Shown here: positions 8,707 to 17,688 of the stretch, in pieces
Position numbering within the stretch: the first letter of the stretch is position 1
Layout: every line of letters begins with the position of its first letter
Assembly: GCF_016629525.1 (NCBI RefSeq)
Contig: NZ_AP024269.1
Location: 1,426,001 to 1,490,000 of the forward strand
From: Kaistia sp. 32K
Lineage (GTDB): Bacteria; Pseudomonadota; Alphaproteobacteria; Rhizobiales; Kaistiaceae
Reading direction: 5' to 3'
Length of the DNA: 64,000 nucleotides
Program-made: the position numbers and the translations under genes
Notes under the pieces: model-generated
What the model was told of the DNA's origin: nothing
Seen by the model: only the letters and a program-made list of their open reading frames with translations
Databases searched by the model: none

Positions 8707-9456
8707 GTGGCCGGACCTATCGAACAATTTGAGATCAAGCCGCTTCTGCATCTGTTCGATGTCGGGGGCGTCGAGATCGTCCTGACCAATTCGGCCGCCC
8801 ATATGGGACTGGCCGTCGCGATCATCTTCGCCTTCCTGATGCTGGCGACGCGGAAGGGCCTGATCATCCCGTCCCGCTTCCAGTCGTCGGCCGAACTGCT
8901 CTACGTCTTCGTCCGCGACATGTTGCGCGAGAATGTCGGGCAGGGCGGCATGCGCTTCTTCCCGCTGGTCTTCTCGCTGTTCATGTTCGTGCTGGTCGCC
9001 AATCTGATCGGCATGTTTCCCTATGCCTTCACGGCGACCAGCCAGATCATCCTGACCTTCTCGCTGGCGATGACGGTGTTCCTGACCGTCACCATCTACG
9101 GGCTCATTCTGAACGGCTTCGGCTTCTTCCGGCTGTTCCTGCCGTCCGGCGTTCCGCTGGTGCTGGCGCCGATCGTCATCCCGATCGAGATGGTGTCCTA
9201 TCTGTCGCGGCCGATCAGCCATTCGGTGCGTCTGTTCGCCGTGATGCTCGCCGGCCATATCACGCTGAAGGTGTTCGCCGGCTTCGTCGCCGATCTCTCC
9301 GGCGCCGGCGCCATGGGGCTCGCGACGGCGATCCTGCCGCTCATCATGACCGTGGCGCTGACGGGCCTGGAATTGCTGATGTCGCTCATTCAGGCCTATA
9401 TCTTCGCAATGCTCACCTGCATGTATCTGAACGACGCGCTCCACCCTGCGCATTGA
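8707..9456 (+). CDS. atpB: F0F1 ATP synthase subunit a, lone copy
   Basis: A 249-residue membrane protein matching the a subunit of F-type ATP synthase, which forms the proton half-channels against the c-ring. The essential arginine is present in [12 protein letters not shown], and [11 protein letters not shown] carries the Glu and Gln of the last helix. The position four residues after the arginine, normally Asn (RLFAN), is Val here. The GTG start follows GAGGGG with good spacing. Unusually, no other atp gene (atpI, E, F or F') is adjacent; the next gene is a SugE-type exporter. It may be a displaced or second copy. Confidence 0.9.
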   Translation: MAGPIEQFEIKPLLHLFDVGGVEIVLTNSAAHMGLAVAIIFAFLMLATRKGLIIPSRFQSSAELLYVFVRDMLRENVGQGGMRFFPLVFSLFMFVLVANLIGMFPYAFTATSQIILTFSLAMTVFLTVTIYGLILNGFGFFRLFLPSGVPLVLAPIVIPIEMVSYLSRPISHSVRLFAVMLAGHITLKVFAGFVADLSGAGAMGLATAILPLIMTVALTGLELLMSLIQAYIFAMLTCMYLNDALHPAH

Positions 9457-9484
9457 CCGGAGCGTGAGCGGACTGCCACGGGCT

Positions 9485-9525
9485 GGATGACCTGCCTGCT
9501 GGATAAGAACCACCGGGACAACCCG
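9485..9525 (+). promoter_or_regulatory. Possible degenerate guanidine-II-like twin hairpins
   Basis: Upstream of the SugE-type gene there are two small stem-loops, GG-ATGA-CC (9485-9492) and CGGG-ACAA-CCCG (9514-9525). Guanidine-II (mini-ykkC) riboswitches consist of two hairpins with ACGR loops ahead of such exporters. Here neither loop matches ACGR exactly, and the second lacks the ligand-contacting G. Position and pairing are suggestive, but the sequence fit is poor. Confidence 0.18.
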
Positions 9526-9547
9526 CATTGTACATAGGCAAAACCAA

Positions 9548-9865
9548 ATGGCCTGGGTCTATCTCATCATCGCCGGCATCCTCGAAGTCGTCTGGGCGTT
9601 CTCGATGAAGCAGTCGGAAGGCTTCTCCAAGCTCATCCCGACGATCGTCACCATCGTCATGATGATCGGCAGCTTCGGCTTGCTGTCGATCTCGATGCGG
9701 TCGCTGCCGCTCGGCACCGCCTATACGATCTGGACGGGCATCGGCGCGGTCGGCGCCTTCATCGTCGGCATCGTCGTGCTCGGCGAAAGCGCTTCGCCGA
9801 CGCGGATCGCCGCCGCGGCGATGATCGTCTGCGGCCTCGTCGTCATGAAGGTCTCGTCGAGCTGA
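9548..9865 (+). CDS. SMR-family exporter, SugE/Gdx type
   Basis: A 105-residue, four-helix small multidrug resistance protein. Many SugE/Gdx members export guanidinium in exchange for protons. The conserved membrane glutamate E13 is present (IAGILEVVWA), and GTAYTIWTGIGAVG matches the SugE/Gdx subgroup better than EmrE. It is transcribed alone and ends at a strong terminator. A weak two-hairpin leader lies upstream. Subfamily likely; substrate inferred. Confidence 0.9.
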   Translation: MAWVYLIIAGILEVVWAFSMKQSEGFSKLIPTIVTIVMMIGSFGLLSISMRSLPLGTAYTIWTGIGAVGAFIVGIVVLGESASPTRIAAAAMIVCGLVVMKVSSS

Positions 9866-9895
9866 AAACGCTCTGACGAAATCGCCAGCCAACAG

Positions 9896-9930
9896 ATGGC
9901 CCGCATCCCTCGCCGGATGCGGGCCATTTT
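9896..9930 (+). terminator. Rho-independent terminator after the SugE-type gene
   Basis: Perfect 13-bp stem ATGGCCCGCATCC / GGATGCGGGCCAT with a 5-base loop followed by TTTT. Confidence 0.9.
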
Positions 9931-10069
9931 GCTTAGGGTTAGGGCGGTTGCGGCCTCGGCGGGGACAACGCGTGGTGTCGACCTCCGGTGTTTGCTAGGG
10001 TCGGGTCGCAATCCCTGCCTGATCCGTCCTTGCCTGATCCGTCCCTGCCGTCTCCAGAAGGAGTTTCCG

Positions 10070-10489
10070 ATGCGTGCCTTTTCTGGCCTTGCGATCGCTG
10101 TTGCCGCGATGATTTGGATCTGGGCTGCGCCCGCCGCTCGTGCCGCCGATTGCGGTGATCTTCAGACACAGACCGAGATGACCATCTGCGCCGGCGATGC
10201 GTTCAAGAAAACCGACGCCGAACTGAACAAGCTCTATCGCCAGATCCAGGAGCGCCTCACCGACGACGCGGACACCCGCCGCCTGCTGGTCGCGACGCAG
10301 CGCGCCTGGGTCTCGTTCCGCGACGCCGAATGTGCCTTCAGGGGTTCCGCCGTGGCCGGCGGCAGCGCCGAGCCGATGATCGTCAGCCAGTGCAACGACA
10401 ATCTTACCCGGCTCAGGATCGAGGACCTCAAGGGCTATCTGGCCTGCCAGGAGGGCGATCTCGACTGCCCGGTCCCGGCCGCGGAGTAG
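10070..10489 (+). CDS. LprI/DUF1311-like secreted protein
   Basis: A 139-residue protein with a signal peptide (MRAFSGLAIA to AARAAD) and a mature part of the DUF1311 type, which includes the mycobacterial lysozyme inhibitor LprI. Visible family features are the early cysteines (DCGDLQTQTEMTICAG), the helical stretch LNKLYRQI and further cysteines near the end. The ATG at 10070 follows AAGGAG; the frame is open upstream, but that part has no start signal and contains a short repeat of CCTGATCCGTC. Function probably periplasmic; inhibition of lysozyme is only a family-based possibility. Confidence 0.82.
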   Translation: MRAFSGLAIAVAAMIWIWAAPAARAADCGDLQTQTEMTICAGDAFKKTDAELNKLYRQIQERLTDDADTRRLLVATQRAWVSFRDAECAFRGSAVAGGSAEPMIVSQCNDNLTRLRIEDLKGYLACQEGDLDCPVPAAE

Positions 10490-10635
10490 GGCGGCCGGTT
10501 CGCGCGGCTGTTCAGCCACCCTCCCCACCAGCACCGCAGGATCGTTCAATCCCGGCGGCGCGCGCCTCCGTATCCTGCCGCCCGGCCGAGGCGATCGCGT
10601 CCGGCCGAAGGTGAACGGAAGAGGAGGGAATGGAA

Positions 10636-11412
10636 ATGCTGAACGGTCTCACTCTGGCTGTCTCTGTGGCGGCGCTCGTTCTCGGCATGAGCGCGACGGG
10701 CGCCTCGGCTGCGGACAAGGCGGCGACGAAGTCCATCATTCTCGTGCATGGCGGCTTCGTGGACGGCGCCGGATGGCAAGGCGTCTACGACATCCTGAAG
10801 AAGAAGGGATATGACGTCACCATCGTCCAGAACCCGACGACGTCGCTCGCCGATGATGTCGCCGTCACCAAGCGGGCCATCGCGGCCGCGCCGAACAAGG
10901 TGATCCTGGTCGGGCATTCCTATGGCGGCGCCGTCATTTCCGAGGCCGGCACCGATCCCAAGGTGGCGGGCGTCGTCTACATCGCCGCCTTTGCGCCCGA
11001 CGCCGGCGAATCCGTCTCGAGCCTGATCGCCAATCCGCCGCCGGGCGCGCCGGTGCCGCCGATCCTGCCGCCGGTCGACGGGTTCCTGTTCCTCGACCGC
11101 GCCAAATTCGCCGGGGCCTTCGCGGCGGATGTCCGCCCGGATCTCGCGGCGTTCATGGCGGATGCGCAGGTTCCCTGGGGCGTCGCGGCGCTCGACGGCA
11201 AGGTCACCGCGCCGGCCTGGAAGGCGAAGCCGAGCTGGTACCTGATCGCGACCGAGGACAAGATGATCCCGCCGCCGGCGCAGCACGCCATGGCCGCGCG
11301 CGCCAAGGCCGTCACCGTCGAGGCCACCGGCAGCCATGCCATCTATGTCTCGAAGCCCGAGGCGGTCGCCGCGCTGATCGAGAAGGCGGCCGCCGGCGTC
11401 CCGGCGAACTGA
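10636..11412 (+). CDS. Exported alpha/beta hydrolase
   Basis: A 258-residue alpha/beta-hydrolase fold enzyme with a signal peptide (LTLAVSVAAL to ASAAD). The oxyanion segment is HGGF and the nucleophile elbow is GHSYGG; the likely catalytic acid is in ATEDKM and the histidine in GSHAIYV. I prefer the ATG at 10636, eight bases after AGGAGG, over the ATG at 10630, which is only two bases from it. The gene lies ahead of an AraC-type regulator on the same strand, which may control it. Ester or amide substrate unknown. Confidence 0.88.
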   Translation: MLNGLTLAVSVAALVLGMSATGASAADKAATKSIILVHGGFVDGAGWQGVYDILKKKGYDVTIVQNPTTSLADDVAVTKRAIAAAPNKVILVGHSYGGAVISEAGTDPKVAGVVYIAAFAPDAGESVSSLIANPPPGAPVPPILPPVDGFLFLDRAKFAGAFAADVRPDLAAFMADAQVPWGVAALDGKVTAPAWKAKPSWYLIATEDKMIPPPAQHAMAARAKAVTVEATGSHAIYVSKPEAVAALIEKAAAGVPAN

Positions 11413-11565
11413 GCCGCTCGACAATACCGGCCTCGCCGGCGCCCGTTGCCCTGCCGGCGACGGCCCATAGCAGCCTCCGGTGCGTGGGCCAATCTGCGCC
11501 GCCTCGATCCCTGTGGTTGCGGCGGCGCGGATTTGCTATTCTACGGGGACGAGCCGGAGGTTCCC

Positions 11566-12468
11566 ATGACCCTCGATGCGATCGTCCATGTCGTCGATAA
11601 GGCTGTCGGCTTGGCATCCGTCCCGGTCGGGCTTCCGGCCAGCTCGAACCACAGGCTCGCCTTTCGGGGCATCTCCCGCTCGCGGCTGATCTCGGCCGAT
11701 ATCCGCTACGGCCCGACGCCGGCCCATTCCGCCGCCGCGACGCGGCCGTCGAGCCGCTGCAACTGGACCGACGCCTGTTCGATCGGCGTGCGCCTGCAGG
11801 ACGAGACGTCGGACGTCTTCGAGACGCATCGGCCCTATCTCTCCGGCGTCGAGCCAATCGACTTCAACGCGCCGCGCCACGCGGTCGAGATCATCCTGCC
11901 GCAGAGCTTCCTGCGCGAGATCGCCGAGGATCTGGAGGTGCCGTATGTCACGCATCTCGGGAACAGCCTCTATCCCATCGTCGACGATCCCTTCCTGATG
12001 CAGCTGGTGCTGCGCATCCATCCGTTCTTCGAGGCGCCCGAGACGCTCGATCCGCGGCTCGCCGACCATCTGATGTGGGAGCTCGGCATCTATGTCTGCG
12101 CGCGCTATGGCGATCTCGCGACGCGCCGGCGCGTCGTCGGCGGCTTGAGCACCTGGCAGGAGCGGTTGGCGAAGGAGATCATCGAGACCAGCCTGATCGG
12201 CGGCATCGGCCTGGCGGAGCTCGCCGCGCCCTGCGGGTTGCGCACGAGCCAGTTCGCCCATGCCTTCAAGCGCTCGACCGGCGTCGCGCCGCACCAATGG
12301 CTGCTCGGCCGCCGCATGGCGCGCGCCACCGAGATGATCGCAGCGCGCCAGGTCTCGCTCGCCGACGTCGCCGGGATGTGCGGCTTCGCCGACCAGGCGC
12401 ACATGACCCGCATGTTCTCCCGGCATCTCGGCAAGACGCCCGCGACCTACCGTTCGGCGCCGCACTGA
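11566..12468 (+). CDS. AraC-family transcriptional regulator
   Basis: A 300-residue regulator. The C-terminal hundred residues form the AraC/XylS double helix-turn-helix (LAELAAPCGLRTSQFAHAFK and the second motif VSLADVAGMCGFADQAHMTR). The N-terminal 190 residues would be the effector-sensing or dimerisation part and match no specific subgroup that I recognise. The ATG at 11566 follows CCGGAGG; the open frame upstream is not needed. It is 150 bases downstream of the alpha/beta hydrolase gene, its most obvious candidate target. Confidence 0.92.
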   Translation: MTLDAIVHVVDKAVGLASVPVGLPASSNHRLAFRGISRSRLISADIRYGPTPAHSAAATRPSSRCNWTDACSIGVRLQDETSDVFETHRPYLSGVEPIDFNAPRHAVEIILPQSFLREIAEDLEVPYVTHLGNSLYPIVDDPFLMQLVLRIHPFFEAPETLDPRLADHLMWELGIYVCARYGDLATRRRVVGGLSTWQERLAKEIIETSLIGGIGLAELAAPCGLRTSQFAHAFKRSTGVAPHQWLLGRRMARATEMIAARQVSLADVAGMCGFADQAHMTRMFSRHLGKTPATYRSAPH

Positions 12469-12634
12469 ACCATCCGCCGCCGGGCGGTCAGGATGCCATC
12501 GCGACGCTCCACCGTTCGCCGCGATACTTCTGCCAGGGGGAGAGAGCGAGACTCGAAGCGGGACGGGATCGAATGAGCCGCTTGGCTCGTTGATAGCCTG
12601 CGCCGGATCCCGGCGTAACTGGAGATACGGAATC

Positions 12635-13066
12635 ATGACCCTGCATATCCCGAAGATCGCGTTCGCCCTCGCCGCGACGAGCCTGCTCCTCGCCTTCCCG
12701 GCATCGGCCAAGACCGTCGCCTACAAGGCGGACCTGACCGGCAAGCAGGAGACACCCCCCAATACGAGCAAGGGGCAGGGGACGCTGAAGGCCGATTACG
12801 ACAGCGCCAACAAGACGCTGAAATGGACCGTCACCTTCACGGATTTGACCGGGCCGGTGACGGCCGCGCATTTCCATGGACCCGCCGCGGCGGGCGCCAA
12901 GGCGCCGCCGGTCATCCCGATCAAGGGCAAGATGGCGAGCCCGATCACCGGTTCCGCCACGCTGACCGCCAAGCAGGCGTCGGAGCTCGAAGCGGGCCAG
13001 CTCTACTTCAACCTGCATACGGCGAAATTCCCGGACGGCGAGATCCGGGGACAGGTGGCCAAGTGA
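12635..13066 (+). CDS. CHRD-domain secreted protein
   Basis: A 143-residue protein with a signal peptide (IAFALAATSL to ASAK) followed by one CHRD domain, a fold first seen in chordin and common in bacterial secreted proteins. Characteristic pieces are FTDLTGPVTAAHFHGPA and, near the end, LYFNLHTAKFPDGEIRGQV. The ATG at 12635 follows GGAGA. The family has no defined role in bacteria. A stem-loop lies about 45 bases after the stop. Confidence 0.9.
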   Translation: MTLHIPKIAFALAATSLLLAFPASAKTVAYKADLTGKQETPPNTSKGQGTLKADYDSANKTLKWTVTFTDLTGPVTAAHFHGPAAAGAKAPPVIPIKGKMASPITGSATLTAKQASELEAGQLYFNLHTAKFPDGEIRGQVAK

Positions 13067-13108
13067 GGTCGGAGTAGCGCCGGGCGCCCTCGCGGCGCCA
13101 GTCTGAGA

Positions 13109-13146
13109 GAAACCCGCCGACCAGACGGGACCGGTCGACGGGTTTC
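13109..13146 (+). terminator. Terminator-like stem-loop
   Basis: Long inverted repeat (AAACCCGcCGACC with GGTCGaCGGGTTT, one mismatch) between the CHRD gene and the convergent Crp/Fnr gene. No long U-tract follows on the plus strand, so it could be bidirectional and weak. Confidence 0.5.
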
Positions 13147-13258
13147 AAGAGTGCAGGGCGGGGGCATTGCACCCTCGCATTCTCAACGCGTACCGGTTGT
13201 ATCGGTTCCGCGCCGCCTGCGGAAATCGTCCGCAGTCCAAGGCGCGGGGCGGAGGGTC

Positions 13259-13954
13259 TCAGCCGATCAGGCGTCGATATTCCCGCTCCGGCACGCCATA
13301 GAAGCCATCGACGCTGGCCTCCAGTCCCGCGCGGTCGAGCACGAGGATGCGGTTGCGCGTCGCCTTGATCAGGCCCTTGCCCTCGAGCATGTGGATGGCG
13401 ATCGTCACGCCGGGCCGCCGCACGCCCAGCATCGCCGCGATGAGATCGTGCGTCAGCGGCAGTTCATCGCCCGGAACCCGGTCGAGCGACATCAGGATCC
13501 AGCGCGCCAGCCGGCCCTCGAGCTTCTGGCGGCTGCTCGCCAGCACGGTGTAGGACACCTGGATGAAGAAGGCCTGCGCATAGGCCAGCAGGACGGCCCG
13601 CAGCCCGGGGCTGATTGCGAGGAGCTCGCGCAGATCCACCGCCGGGATCTCCAGGGCGGTTCCGGGGATCTGGACGAAGACCTCGTGCGGCGATTGATAG
13701 TCGCCGAGCAGGATGCAGGAGCCGGAGCATCCTTCCGGGCCGATCAGGCCGATTTCGACCCGGTCGCGCTCGCCGCCGACCGCCACCACCGAGGCGACGG
13801 CGGTTTCCAGGAAATAGATCGACGAAACCGGCTGGTCGGGCGTCTGCAGGCGCGTCCTTGTGTCGAGCGAGACCCGCTTCAGCCGGGGAAAGATCCGCCT
13901 CCGGTCTTCGATGCCGAGCGTCTTCAGGAGCCGGTTGTTCGTCCTCTCGGGCAT
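13259..13954 (-). CDS. Crp/Fnr-family transcriptional regulator
   Basis: A 231-residue regulator with an N-terminal cyclic-nucleotide-binding-like beta-roll (about residues 25-120) and a C-terminal Crp-type winged helix (LPLTHDLIAAMLGVRRPGVT, about residues 170-190). There is no Fnr-type N-terminal cysteine cluster, so an iron-sulfur sensor is unlikely. It is divergent from a small unknown gene at 14140, with an AT-rich intergenic region between them that could hold its site. Signal and targets unknown. Confidence 0.92.
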   Translation of the reverse strand: MPERTNNRLLKTLGIEDRRRIFPRLKRVSLDTRTRLQTPDQPVSSIYFLETAVASVVAVGGERDRVEIGLIGPEGCSGSCILLGDYQSPHEVFVQIPGTALEIPAVDLRELLAISPGLRAVLLAYAQAFFIQVSYTVLASSRQKLEGRLARWILMSLDRVPGDELPLTHDLIAAMLGVRRPGVTIAIHMLEGKGLIKATRNRILVLDRAGLEASVDGFYGVPEREYRRLIG

Positions 13955-14075
13955 CGCCTGCCTCGCTCCGGCGCGTGTCCGTCGCGGCGTCCCGCCGGGC
14001 CGCGTCCGATCTCCTCCCGAAATGTTCGCAATCGAACCCGCGCGCTAAGCGTATGAAATAGTACAGAGAATTTTC

Positions 14076-14103
14076 TTGAAAAGTGTCCATTGGCATCTAT
14101 TTT
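14076..14103 (+). promoter_or_regulatory. Predicted sigma70-type promoter
   Basis: TTGAAA (14076-14081) and TATTTT (14098-14103) separated by 16 bases in a locally AT-rich stretch, 36 bases ahead of the start at 14140. Confidence 0.5.
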
Positions 14104-14139
14104 TCGAGATCAATCTAGATCTGTCATCGGGAGTAGGTG

Positions 14140-14343
14140 ATGCCGGTTCTGTTAGAGGAAATTATCATTTCTGAAGTAATGCATGCGCAGTATGCTGGAG
14201 CTTTGGTTGAATTTCAGGATGTGGTCGAGCGGATCAAGGGTATATTCCCTACGGAAGGTGTGACGGACGGCGAGATTGAACTGGCGCTCGTCAATGCCGC
14301 CGCGGCGCGAAAGGTGGGCGTTTCGCTGTCGCGCGCCGCGTGA
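14140..14343 (+). CDS. Small unknown protein
   Basis: A 67-residue acidic protein (MPVLLEEIIISEVMHAQYAG onward), unlike any family I know. A GGGAG lies six bases before the ATG at 14140, and a GTG one codon upstream is also possible. The region ahead of it is AT-rich with a plausible promoter, and the divergent Crp/Fnr gene could regulate it. No signal peptide or membrane segment is visible. Confidence 0.6.
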   Translation: MPVLLEEIIISEVMHAQYAGALVEFQDVVERIKGIFPTEGVTDGEIELALVNAAAARKVGVSLSRAA

Positions 14344-14633
14344 CCTCGTCGCTGCTGTGGCCCGGCTGTCCCCCGAAAGTTATGAGGCGACCCGGCTCCA
14401 CCTCTCATCTTCCCTAAGGTAATCTTCGTCCCGGCGAGGGGGATCGCCGGGCAGGTGGGGCAGGTGCTCCGCTCCGCGGCGCATCGCCGGACGAAGCCGC
14501 GGAAGCGCGTCTTCCACTTCGCTTGGGATAGGCGGGGATTTCGTCGGGGAGGGCGTTTCCCAGCCCGTCGCCGCGGCCTTGCGGAAGGCCGCGGCGACGC
14601 TTTTCGATCGATGGCGAAGGCCATCCGTCCGGA

Positions 14634-14969
14634 TTACGGGTTCGGCTTGTGCGACTGCTGGAAGCCGGCCACGTCGTATTGGGACACGCTCTTCGGATTG
14701 TTCGAGTTTTGCGGCTGCGTCCCGGCGTAATGGGTGCCGGCATTGCCGTTCGGATTGAAGGCGGAGCCGGGGGCGCTGGCGGCATGGCCCGGCGTGACGC
14801 TGCCGGTCTGCGGCGTGCCGATGGTCTGGCTCGGCTGGCCGGTCGTGCCCGTGACGGTGTGGACATTGGCGGCGAGCGCCAGGCCCGCCGAGGCGACGAG
14901 CAGCGTTGTGCCGAGGACGGTTGGTACGAGGAACTCTCTGGCGAACTGTTTGGCGATGAACTGTTTCAT
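14634..14969 (-). CDS. Small secreted protein of unknown function
   Basis: A 111-residue protein. The first 34 residues form a signal peptide or single membrane anchor (LVPTVLGTTLLVASAGLALA). The rest is a low-complexity chain rich in Gly, Thr, Pro, Asn and Ser (TVTGTTGQPSQTIG, then NNPKSVSQYDVAG), as in periplasmic or surface proteins of Rhizobiales with unknown roles. The ATG at 14969 follows GGGAGAAA. Confidence 0.7.
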   Translation of the reverse strand: MKQFIAKQFAREFLVPTVLGTTLLVASAGLALAANVHTVTGTTGQPSQTIGTPQTGSVTPGHAASAPGSAFNPNGNAGTHYAGTQPQNSNNPKSVSQYDVAGFQQSHKPNP

Positions 14970-15180
14970 GGCATTTCTCCCAGAAAACAGTGCTTCAGGA
15001 AGGCTCGGGCACGGGAAGCGCCCGGCCAGTCCCGGATTTTTCCACCGCGCACTTTCGCATGCCACCACCCTGCGCGAGCATGTCTGAATTGTAATGTTGG
15101 GCGCAAAGCGGCGCGGCGGTTGCAGGGCTGGTTGCCGAAGCCCATTGCGTCGTCACAGGGGGCGGACCGGACCTGGTACA

Positions 15181-16965
15181 TCAGAGGGCTCCGGCCCGGC
15201 GATATTCTTCAATCGCTCGATCCCGCATGAGAGCACATTGCGCGGACCCTTTCTGGGATGAAACGCTGCCGGTGGCCACCGTCTCATAGCTCACGGCGCC
15301 CACGAAAAAGTCTGCCCCGCAGGCATCGAACAGCTGGAGGTTGAAGGGCAGGTAGAGATCGTCCAGGTCGCGGGCGACATAGGCGCTCAGCAGCGTGGGC
15401 ATGAGGGTCAGCGGAAAGGGTGTCGGAATATCGAAGACGTTCGGGAGGCTGGAATCGATCTTGAACACGGTGTGTTGGATGGAATCCCGGGTGCGGTATG
15501 GGGTGAAATCGAATTTTGCCGCATCCGTCCCGGTGACCGTGTGCGGCTGGTGGTCCCCGTAGAGTGCGAGGACGAAGGGGCGTCCCGTTTGCAGTCTCAG
15601 TCGTTCGAGAAAGTCGCGGGCCGTGTCGAAGGCGGCCGCAGTATTGACCATGCGCAGCATGTATTCGTTGAGCTCGCAATTAATCTCGAACTGATCGGTG
15701 CCGGCCAGCGTCGTAAACATCTCTTCGGTCGACTTGAAGTTCTTGCAGTCATGCGGCGCATGGTTTTCCGACGTCGGGATAAAGGCGAAGAACGGATGGC
15801 TTTGGTCTTGATCCAGCCGCGCAATGAAATCATCCACCATCTGAGTATCGGTTCCTCCGCTGCCATCGCCCTTGCCAAGGTCATGGCTATCCAGGAAGGT
15901 CTGGAATCCGTAGTGGCGATAGGCATTGCGCGCGTTGAAGAACTCTCCGGGCCACGAATAGAATACATAGGTGCTGTATCCCTTGTCGCGCAGATAGCTC
16001 GCGAATCCGCGCCTCACGTAGGTCGATAGGGAGGAGTGTGTATAATATCCGAAATAGCCGAAGAACCTGGAGTCGAGCCCGGTGACAGACTCGAATTCGG
16101 AGACCCAGGAGCCGCCACCGATCGGAATGACTTTCAGGGATCCTTGCGCGGCGGTTAAGGGATGTCGCTCCAGAAGAGCGTTTCTGTAAGGTTCCCGGAG
16201 ATGGAAGGCCTTGTTCGGGTCGAAGGTAGATTCTGCCTGGATCAGAACGATATTCGGCAGCAAGTCGTCTCCGGTTTGTGCCGGCGTGACGAAGCGCCGG
16301 ATGGGTATGGGATCCAGGGACGCGCCGCCTTCCGGCAATGAGTCGGTAAATGCGGCTCGGGATGCGGCATCGAGCTGATGCGTCGCGACGAGGAATGGCA
16401 CCAGGCCGACGCGCTCCGAAAACATCGCGACACCCTCTGGCCCCCAGAAATCGGGCGCGGAATTGGCGGCGTCAGCAAGGCGGGTGCCTGTGAGGCCTGT
16501 AAACAAGCCAATCGAGATCGACCAGAGAACGGTGAGCGCCACCAGGGGAGCCAGGGGCCGTTGCGGCCTTTCAGCCTTCCTCCTGCGATGCCAGGCGTGC
16601 AGGGCGAGGCCGAGAAGCGCGCTCACGACCAGTGCCGCAGCGGCATAGACTTCTAGCACCGTGGCATGCGGCAATCCCATGGCGACGGCCAAGCCCGACA
16701 GGTTGCCGACAGAAATACGAAGGTCGGTGAAGGTGAGCGGAAGATGCGTGAGATCGATCTTGACGCGGTCGATCCATGTCAGCGCAGCAAAGATCAGGCT
16801 GCCCAGGACGAGGAGGGCAAAGGCGAGCGTGGCCGGAAGGAGCAAAAGCAGGATGGCAGCGTAGACAGCATAGATCTCTGATCCATGCAGGAGTGTGTCG
16901 AAGAGGGGGATTGTCCAGGTTGCGGTGACAACCAGCAGCAATACTGCCGCAGCAAGGCTTCGCAT
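15181..16965 (-). CDS. Membrane-bound LTA-synthase-like phosphotransferase
   Basis: A 594-residue protein of the alkaline phosphatase/sulfatase superfamily in the LTA synthase and phosphoglycerol transferase branch. Four or five membrane helices fill residues 1-170. The extracytoplasmic catalytic domain has the nucleophile threonine in LIQAESTFD, a GGGSWVSEFESVTG segment, and the metal motif YGDHQPH. Such enzymes move phosphoglycerol or phosphoethanolamine onto glycans or lipids outside the cytoplasm; in Rhizobiales a role in decorating periplasmic glucans is possible. It stands alone, so the acceptor cannot be read from its neighbours. Confidence 0.82.
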   Translation of the reverse strand: MRSLAAAVLLLVVTATWTIPLFDTLLHGSEIYAVYAAILLLLLPATLAFALLVLGSLIFAALTWIDRVKIDLTHLPLTFTDLRISVGNLSGLAVAMGLPHATVLEVYAAAALVVSALLGLALHAWHRRRKAERPQRPLAPLVALTVLWSISIGLFTGLTGTRLADAANSAPDFWGPEGVAMFSERVGLVPFLVATHQLDAASRAAFTDSLPEGGASLDPIPIRRFVTPAQTGDDLLPNIVLIQAESTFDPNKAFHLREPYRNALLERHPLTAAQGSLKVIPIGGGSWVSEFESVTGLDSRFFGYFGYYTHSSLSTYVRRGFASYLRDKGYSTYVFYSWPGEFFNARNAYRHYGFQTFLDSHDLGKGDGSGGTDTQMVDDFIARLDQDQSHPFFAFIPTSENHAPHDCKNFKSTEEMFTTLAGTDQFEINCELNEYMLRMVNTAAAFDTARDFLERLRLQTGRPFVLALYGDHQPHTVTGTDAAKFDFTPYRTRDSIQHTVFKIDSSLPNVFDIPTPFPLTLMPTLLSAYVARDLDDLYLPFNLQLFDACGADFFVGAVSYETVATGSVSSQKGSAQCALMRDRAIEEYRRAGAL

Positions 16966-17259
16966 CTGGTTCCCCCGGGCTGAGCCGAACGGGGATGCTA
17001 TTCCGTAGATAGCCGGATATGCAACCTAGGGGTATGTATCGATGATTTCGCTCGCGTTTGGCGAGATCATGGATGCCCTGGATATCGGCAAAGTGTCCCG
17101 ACCCGAATGGGGGTACGAACCCGCGACAGCGAATGGCTGGATCTTGCGGCTGGCGGTCGGGAAACGGATATCCGAGACAATCCTGGGTCGGATCTTGGGC
17201 CCATCGTTTCGCCCCGCTAGGGGAGAACTCAGATTTCTCAAGGATGTCGGGAAGATCGA

Positions 17260-17336
17260 TGGTCGGAGTGGCAGGATTTGAACCTGCGACCCCCTCGTCC
17301 CGAACGAGGTGCGCTACCAGGCTGCGCTACACTCCG
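17260..17336 (-). tRNA. tRNA-Pro(CGG)
   Basis: Complete cloverleaf on the minus strand: acceptor CGGAGTG/CACTCCG, D-stem GCGC/GCGC, anticodon loop TTCGGGA (anticodon CGG), T-loop TTCAAAT. The terminal CCA is encoded (complement of 17260-17262). Confidence 0.96.
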
Positions 17337-17520
17337 TGACCGCCGATGAGCCGGGTTATAGACAGTGGATTCGCCAGCCGCAAGGGGGCTTGTGAAGGTC
17401 TTCGACGACCCTGTGGATGACTGCGGAAGAGGGCTGTTGATGACGGGGGGCACGCACCGTTGCGGGCGCGGCGCCAACCGTCTATAGGACGGGCGTTGCG
17501 GTGCCCGCGGGCGCCGTTGC

Positions 17521-17595
17521 TGGGGCGTCGCCAAGCGGTAAGGCAGCGGTTTTTGGTACCGCCATTCGGAGGTTCGAATCCTCCCGCCCCAGCCA
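17521..17595 (+). tRNA. tRNA-Gln(TTG), integration site
   Basis: Complete cloverleaf: acceptor TGGGGCG/CGCCCCA, anticodon stem GCGGT/ACCGC, loop TTTTGGT (anticodon TTG), T-loop TTCGAAT, CCA encoded. Its 3' end forms the left copy of a 21-bp repeat found again at 26136-26156, and an integrase gene begins 94 bases downstream. Confidence 0.96.
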
Positions 17596-17599
17596 GTCA
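17579..17599 (+). repeat. attL direct repeat
   Basis: 21 bases covering the last part of the T arm, the 3' acceptor strand, GCCA and four bases beyond the tRNA; identical to 26136-26156. Confidence 0.9.
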
Positions 17600-17648
17600 T
17601 CCAATTTTCCAATAAATGTCAGAGACTTGCTTGCTCCCGAGAGCGGGC

Positions 17649-17673
17649 GTGTACTAAAAACCTGTACTAAAGT
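17649..17673 (+). repeat. Left internal twin repeat, candidate integrase arm site
   Basis: 25 bases containing CTGTACTAAAG preceded by a related GTGTACTAAAA, that is, two near-copies of TGTACTAAA on one strand. The same 25 bases with one mismatch occur at 26051-26075 near the other end of the element. It lies just ahead of the integrase start, so integrase binding could also repress int. Confidence 0.75.
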
Positions 17674-17688
17674 CGTGCAGGTTCTCCG

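Noticed and set aside
17038..17257. Short ORFs upstream of tRNA-Pro
   Set aside because: No start signal; they run into the tRNA gene, and the stretch looks like plain intergenic DNA.
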